Positions 5,724 through 7,775 of a stretch of 7,775 bases of DNA are shown here, in pieces. Source of the stretch: Ilumatobacteraceae bacterium (lineage in GTDB: Bacteria > Actinomycetota > Acidimicrobiia > Acidimicrobiales > Ilumatobacteraceae); contig SKSP01000094.1 in NCBI GenBank assembly GCA_007122945.1, forward strand, positions 1 through 7,775, in the 5' to 3' direction. Numbering within the stretch: the stretch's first letter is position 1; each line of letters begins with the position of its first letter. A program made the position numbers and the translations under genes. The notes below the pieces were generated by a model. That model was not told where the DNA came from, ran no database searches, and saw only the letters and a list, made by a program, of their open reading frames with translations.

Positions 5724-5763
5724 TCGAGGCGTGTTTGCCCAGCTCAGGGTACGTGCGCCTCGA
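5724..5763 (+). terminator. Hairpin downstream of ssrA, probable terminator
   Basis: TCGAGGCG (5724-5731) pairs perfectly with CGCCTCGA (5756-5763). An inner CCC/GGG pairing (5738-5740 and 5747-5749) partly closes the 24-nt loop. It begins 7 nt after the tmRNA discriminator base. There is no T run, so it could instead take part in 3' end processing. Confidence 0.45.
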
Positions 5764-5852
5764 TTGCGGCTCGGCCGCAGGACGCGAGGAGGACGCGGCG
5801 CTCAGCGTTCACCGTTCCGTAACGTGGCGGCCCCGAACGACGCCGTGAACGT

Positions 5853-6842
5853 GATGTACGGCGGCGAGCACAGGCAGAGCGCCTCGGACCTCAGCTCGAC
5901 GTCGCTGCCGACCGCATTGCTGCGCTGGGGCGCAAGATCGGCGCCGCCATCGGCAGCCAGCAGATCCCGACGTCGAACCGTGCGCTCGCCGCCCGCCAGG
6001 CGGGACTCCCGTTCGACCCGGACCGCATCGAACGCTTCGACGCACTCGTCGTCGCCCTGCGCTCTGCGGCTCCCCAATCGCGCCACGGGCTCGCTCCCGA
6101 CTCGTCAGCGTTCTCGGTGCAGGCGTTCTGGGAGGCGTACTTCTCCAACTACATCGAAGGCACCACCTTCACCGTCGACGAGGCCAAGTCCATCGTCTTC
6201 GACAGCGCACTGATCGCCAACCGAACCGCCGACAGCCACGACATCCTCGGCACGTACTCGATCGTCGCCGACACCGACGAGATGAGCCGGACGGCCGCCG
6301 ACCCCGACGAGTTCCTCGACCTGCTGCGGGCCCGGCACGCCACACTCATGGGTGGGCGACCGGAGATCGCCGGGTCGTTCAGGACGCTGCCGAACCAGGC
6401 GGGCATGACCCTGTTCGTGGAACCCGGCCTCGTCGCCGGAACCCTGCGCGAGGGGTGGCGCCGACTCGCAGAGCTCGACACCGCCTGGGAACGCGCCGTC
6501 TACATGATGTTCCTCGTCTCCGATGTCCACCCATTCGCCGACGGCAACGGCCGCATCGCCCGCGTGATGATGAACGCCGAGCTCGTCGCAGGTCACCAAT
6601 CGAAGATCATCGTTCCCACCGGGTTCCGTATCGATTACCTCAACGCGCTCCGGCGCCTCAGCCGAGACGACGACCCCAGCGTCTACATCAAGGCGCTCCG
6701 CTTCCTCCACGACCACACCGCCCAGATCGACTGGACCACCCACGACACCGCCGAAGCCGACCTCCGCAGCACCAACGCGTTCGAGGAGACCAACGACGCC
6801 CCACGGCTCAGACTGCTTCGCCCGGTGCGACCGAACGGGTGA
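5853..6842 (+). CDS. Fic-family protein, class II (start unresolved)
   Basis: Fic enzymes transfer AMP or related groups from nucleotides to protein hydroxyls. The catalytic motif HPFADGNGR lies at 6528-6554, followed by IARVMMN. The inhibitory motif SNYIEG at 6144-6161, N-terminal to the Fic core, fits class II, in which its glutamate blocks productive ATP binding. The segment EIAGSFR about 50 residues before the motif fits the target-binding flap. The first usual start is GTG 6117, giving 241 residues with the inhibitory motif at residue 10. The same frame stays open upstream to 5823 with plausible protein (RIAALGRKIGAAIG, TSNRALAARQAGLPFDPDRIERFDALVVAL), probably the N-terminal helical part. 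About 329 residues would fit the family better. No ATG, GTG or TTG is in frame there, while GTG 5845, GTG 5851 and ATG 5854 sit together one frame off. Convergent with the second fic gene. Confidence 0.82.
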   Translation, partial: DVRRRAQAERLGPQLDVAADRIAALGRKIGAAIGSQQIPTSNRALAARQAGLPFDPDRIERFDALVVALRSAAPQSRHGLAPDSSAFSVQAFWEAYFSNYIEGTTFTVDEAKSIVFDSALIANRTADSHDILGTYSIVADTDEMSRTAADPDEFLDLLRARHATLMGGRPEIAGSFRTLPNQAGMTLFVEPGLVAGTLREGWRRLAELDTAWERAVYMMFLVSDVHPFADGNGRIARVMMNAELVAGHQSKIIVPTGFRIDYLNALRRLSRDDDPSVYIKALRFLHDHTAQIDWTTHDTAEADLRSTNAFEETNDAPRLRLLRPVRPNG

Positions 6843-6857
6843 GATCATCCGCTCCTG

Positions 6858-7775
6858 TCAGGGCGAACGTCGTCCGGCTCGCTCAGCGAAGGAATCGAGC
6901 GCGGCGAGCACCTGGACGGCGGCATATCGCCGGTTGCGACGGCCACCGGTGATCTCCGCCAACGCGCCGATCTCGACGAGCTCGGTGATCGCAGCCTCAG
7001 CGCCCATCACCGACACCCCGAGCTCACGTTGCACGAGCGCATTGTCGAACACGGGATGCTGGAGGACGACGTCGAGCACTTGCCAGACCGTCGCCTGACG
7101 ACGACTGGTGATCGCGTCGCTCCATGCCGCCCGGAGCGTGCGTAGCTCGGTGACGAGCTGGCGGCCGTTGACCACGCTGTCGAAGCTCGCTTCGGCGAAG
7201 CGCTCGACGATCGGGCGGATGTCACCCGACCGGTACGCCGTGAGCGCATCGAAGTACCGGTCGGTGTCGGTGAGCAGACCGGCCGAGACCGGCACGGTCA
7301 CCTGGCGGGTCAGGCGTTTGCCTCTCAGCAAACAGTGCACGAGCGCCCGCCCGGTGCGGCCGTTGCCGTCGGGGAACGGGTGGATCGTCTCGAACTGGGC
7401 GTGAGCGATCGCCGCCTGCGGTAGCACCGCCAGATCGTCGCGCCGCATGAACTCCACGACATCGTCGATCGCCGCCGGCACCCGCGTGTGATGCGGCGGG
7501 ACGAAGCTCGCCGTGTGGGGCCCGTAGCTGCTCGAGCCGATCCACACCTGTGCGTCGCGCCACCGACCCGCGATCTTCGGGTCGTGTTGGCCGAGCAGCG
7601 CAGCGTGCATCGCGAGGATCGCCGGCACGTCGAGACGGTCTGCGAGCTCGATCGCCGCCTGCATCGCCGTCGTGTTGGCGACGATCTCGGCGGCGTTGCG
7701 CCGCGACGTGTCACCCAGCTCGGCGAGCGCCACCGCCTTCGCCGATGCGGTCAGGTTCTCGATACGCGACGACGC
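6858..7775 (-). CDS. Fic-family protein with C-terminal winged-helix-like region (5' end beyond window)
   Basis: A second, distinct Fic enzyme, 305 residues visible; its N terminus lies past base 7775. The inhibitory motif SSRIEN (7772-7755) opens the visible part and marks class II. The segment AGRWRDAQVWIG, then FVPPHHTRVP, is the usual flap region before the core. HPFPDGNGRTGRAL starts at 7382 and carries the full HxFxDGNGRxxR signature. About 80 C-terminal residues (TVWQVLDVVLQHPVFDNALVQ, then a helix and strands) look like a winged helix-turn-helix, common in this Fic subgroup and possibly used for DNA or partner binding. GTG 7733 is an internal codon that would cut off the inhibitory motif, so I do not use it. 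It converges with the first fic gene, stops separated by 15 bp, and no hairpin terminator fits between. Confidence 0.9.
   Translation of the reverse strand, partial: ASSRIENLTASAKAVALAELGDTSRRNAAEIVANTTAMQAAIELADRLDVPAILAMHAALLGQHDPKIAGRWRDAQVWIGSSSYGPHTASFVPPHHTRVPAAIDDVVEFMRRDDLAVLPQAAIAHAQFETIHPFPDGNGRTGRALVHCLLRGKRLTRQVTVPVSAGLLTDTDRYFDALTAYRSGDIRPIVERFAEASFDSVVNGRQLVTELRTLRAAWSDAITSRRQATVWQVLDVVLQHPVFDNALVQRELGVSVMGAEAAITELVEIGALAEITGGRRNRRYAAVQVLAALDSFAERAGRRSP

Noticed and set aside
5735..5760. AGCTCAGGGTA stretch resembling a tRNA D arm, considered as a tRNA fragment or att duplicate
   Set aside because: No matching acceptor, anticodon or T arm follows, and the stretch is better explained as the loop of the hairpin after ssrA.
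5786..5792. GAGGAGG, a strong Shine-Dalgarno-like sequence before the first fic gene
   Set aside because: No ATG, GTG or TTG lies at a suitable distance downstream, and the fic frame has a stop (TAA) at 5820-5822.
6105..6848. Minus-strand frame opposite the first fic gene
   Set aside because: The plus strand carries the Fic and inhibitory motifs; the antisense product is a compositional shadow.

Overview
This is GC-rich, tightly packed bacterial DNA with strong third-position GC bias. It carries a Mycobacterium-type CysM, a Mec-like JAMM peptidase and several genes without Shine-Dalgarno sequences but with a -10-like hexamer just before the start codon. That combination points to an actinobacterium, possibly an Acidimicrobiia-like lineage. 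The lineage is an inference, because no rRNA or marker tree is available here.

Left part (67-4347): a CysM-type cysteine synthase (minus strand) diverges from a divergent adenylate kinase paralogue (plus strand). The roughly 96 bp gap between them holds a perfect 15-bp inverted repeat. Next comes a large exported lipoprotein of the TAP-like alpha/beta-hydrolase family (plus strand). A Mec-like CysO-cysteine peptidase (minus strand) converges on it across a short GC hairpin. CysM and Mec belong to one pathway, cysteine synthesis on the sulfur carrier CysO. In Mycobacterium tuberculosis mec, cysO and cysM are contiguous; here two plus-strand genes lie between mec and cysM, and cysO is not visible.

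Middle part (4391-5763): a ribosome-rescue block. It contains smpB, a small putative flavin split-barrel protein, and ssrA (tmRNA) with recognisable tRNA-like ends, a tag reading frame and a stop-codon hairpin. SmpB and tmRNA act together to release stalled ribosomes. The tag reads AKSDQFALA, one residue short of the usual ALAA ending.

Right part (5764-7775): directly after the tmRNA 3' end, a common integration site for mobile islands, lie two unrelated Fic-family proteins in convergent orientation, 15 bp apart. Both have a complete Fic motif and an N-terminal SxxxE(G/N) inhibitory motif, so both look like self-restrained class II Fic enzymes. The first has no ordinary start codon for its conserved N-terminal part. 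The second runs off the right edge. No integrase, insertion sequence, CRISPR array or rRNA is present in the window.

The most useful points for follow-up are the Fic pair at ssrA, two genes whose coding sequence extends upstream of any ATG/GTG/TTG, the shortened tmRNA tag, the operator-like repeat between cysM and adk, and the shared -10-to-start spacing that suggests leaderless transcripts.
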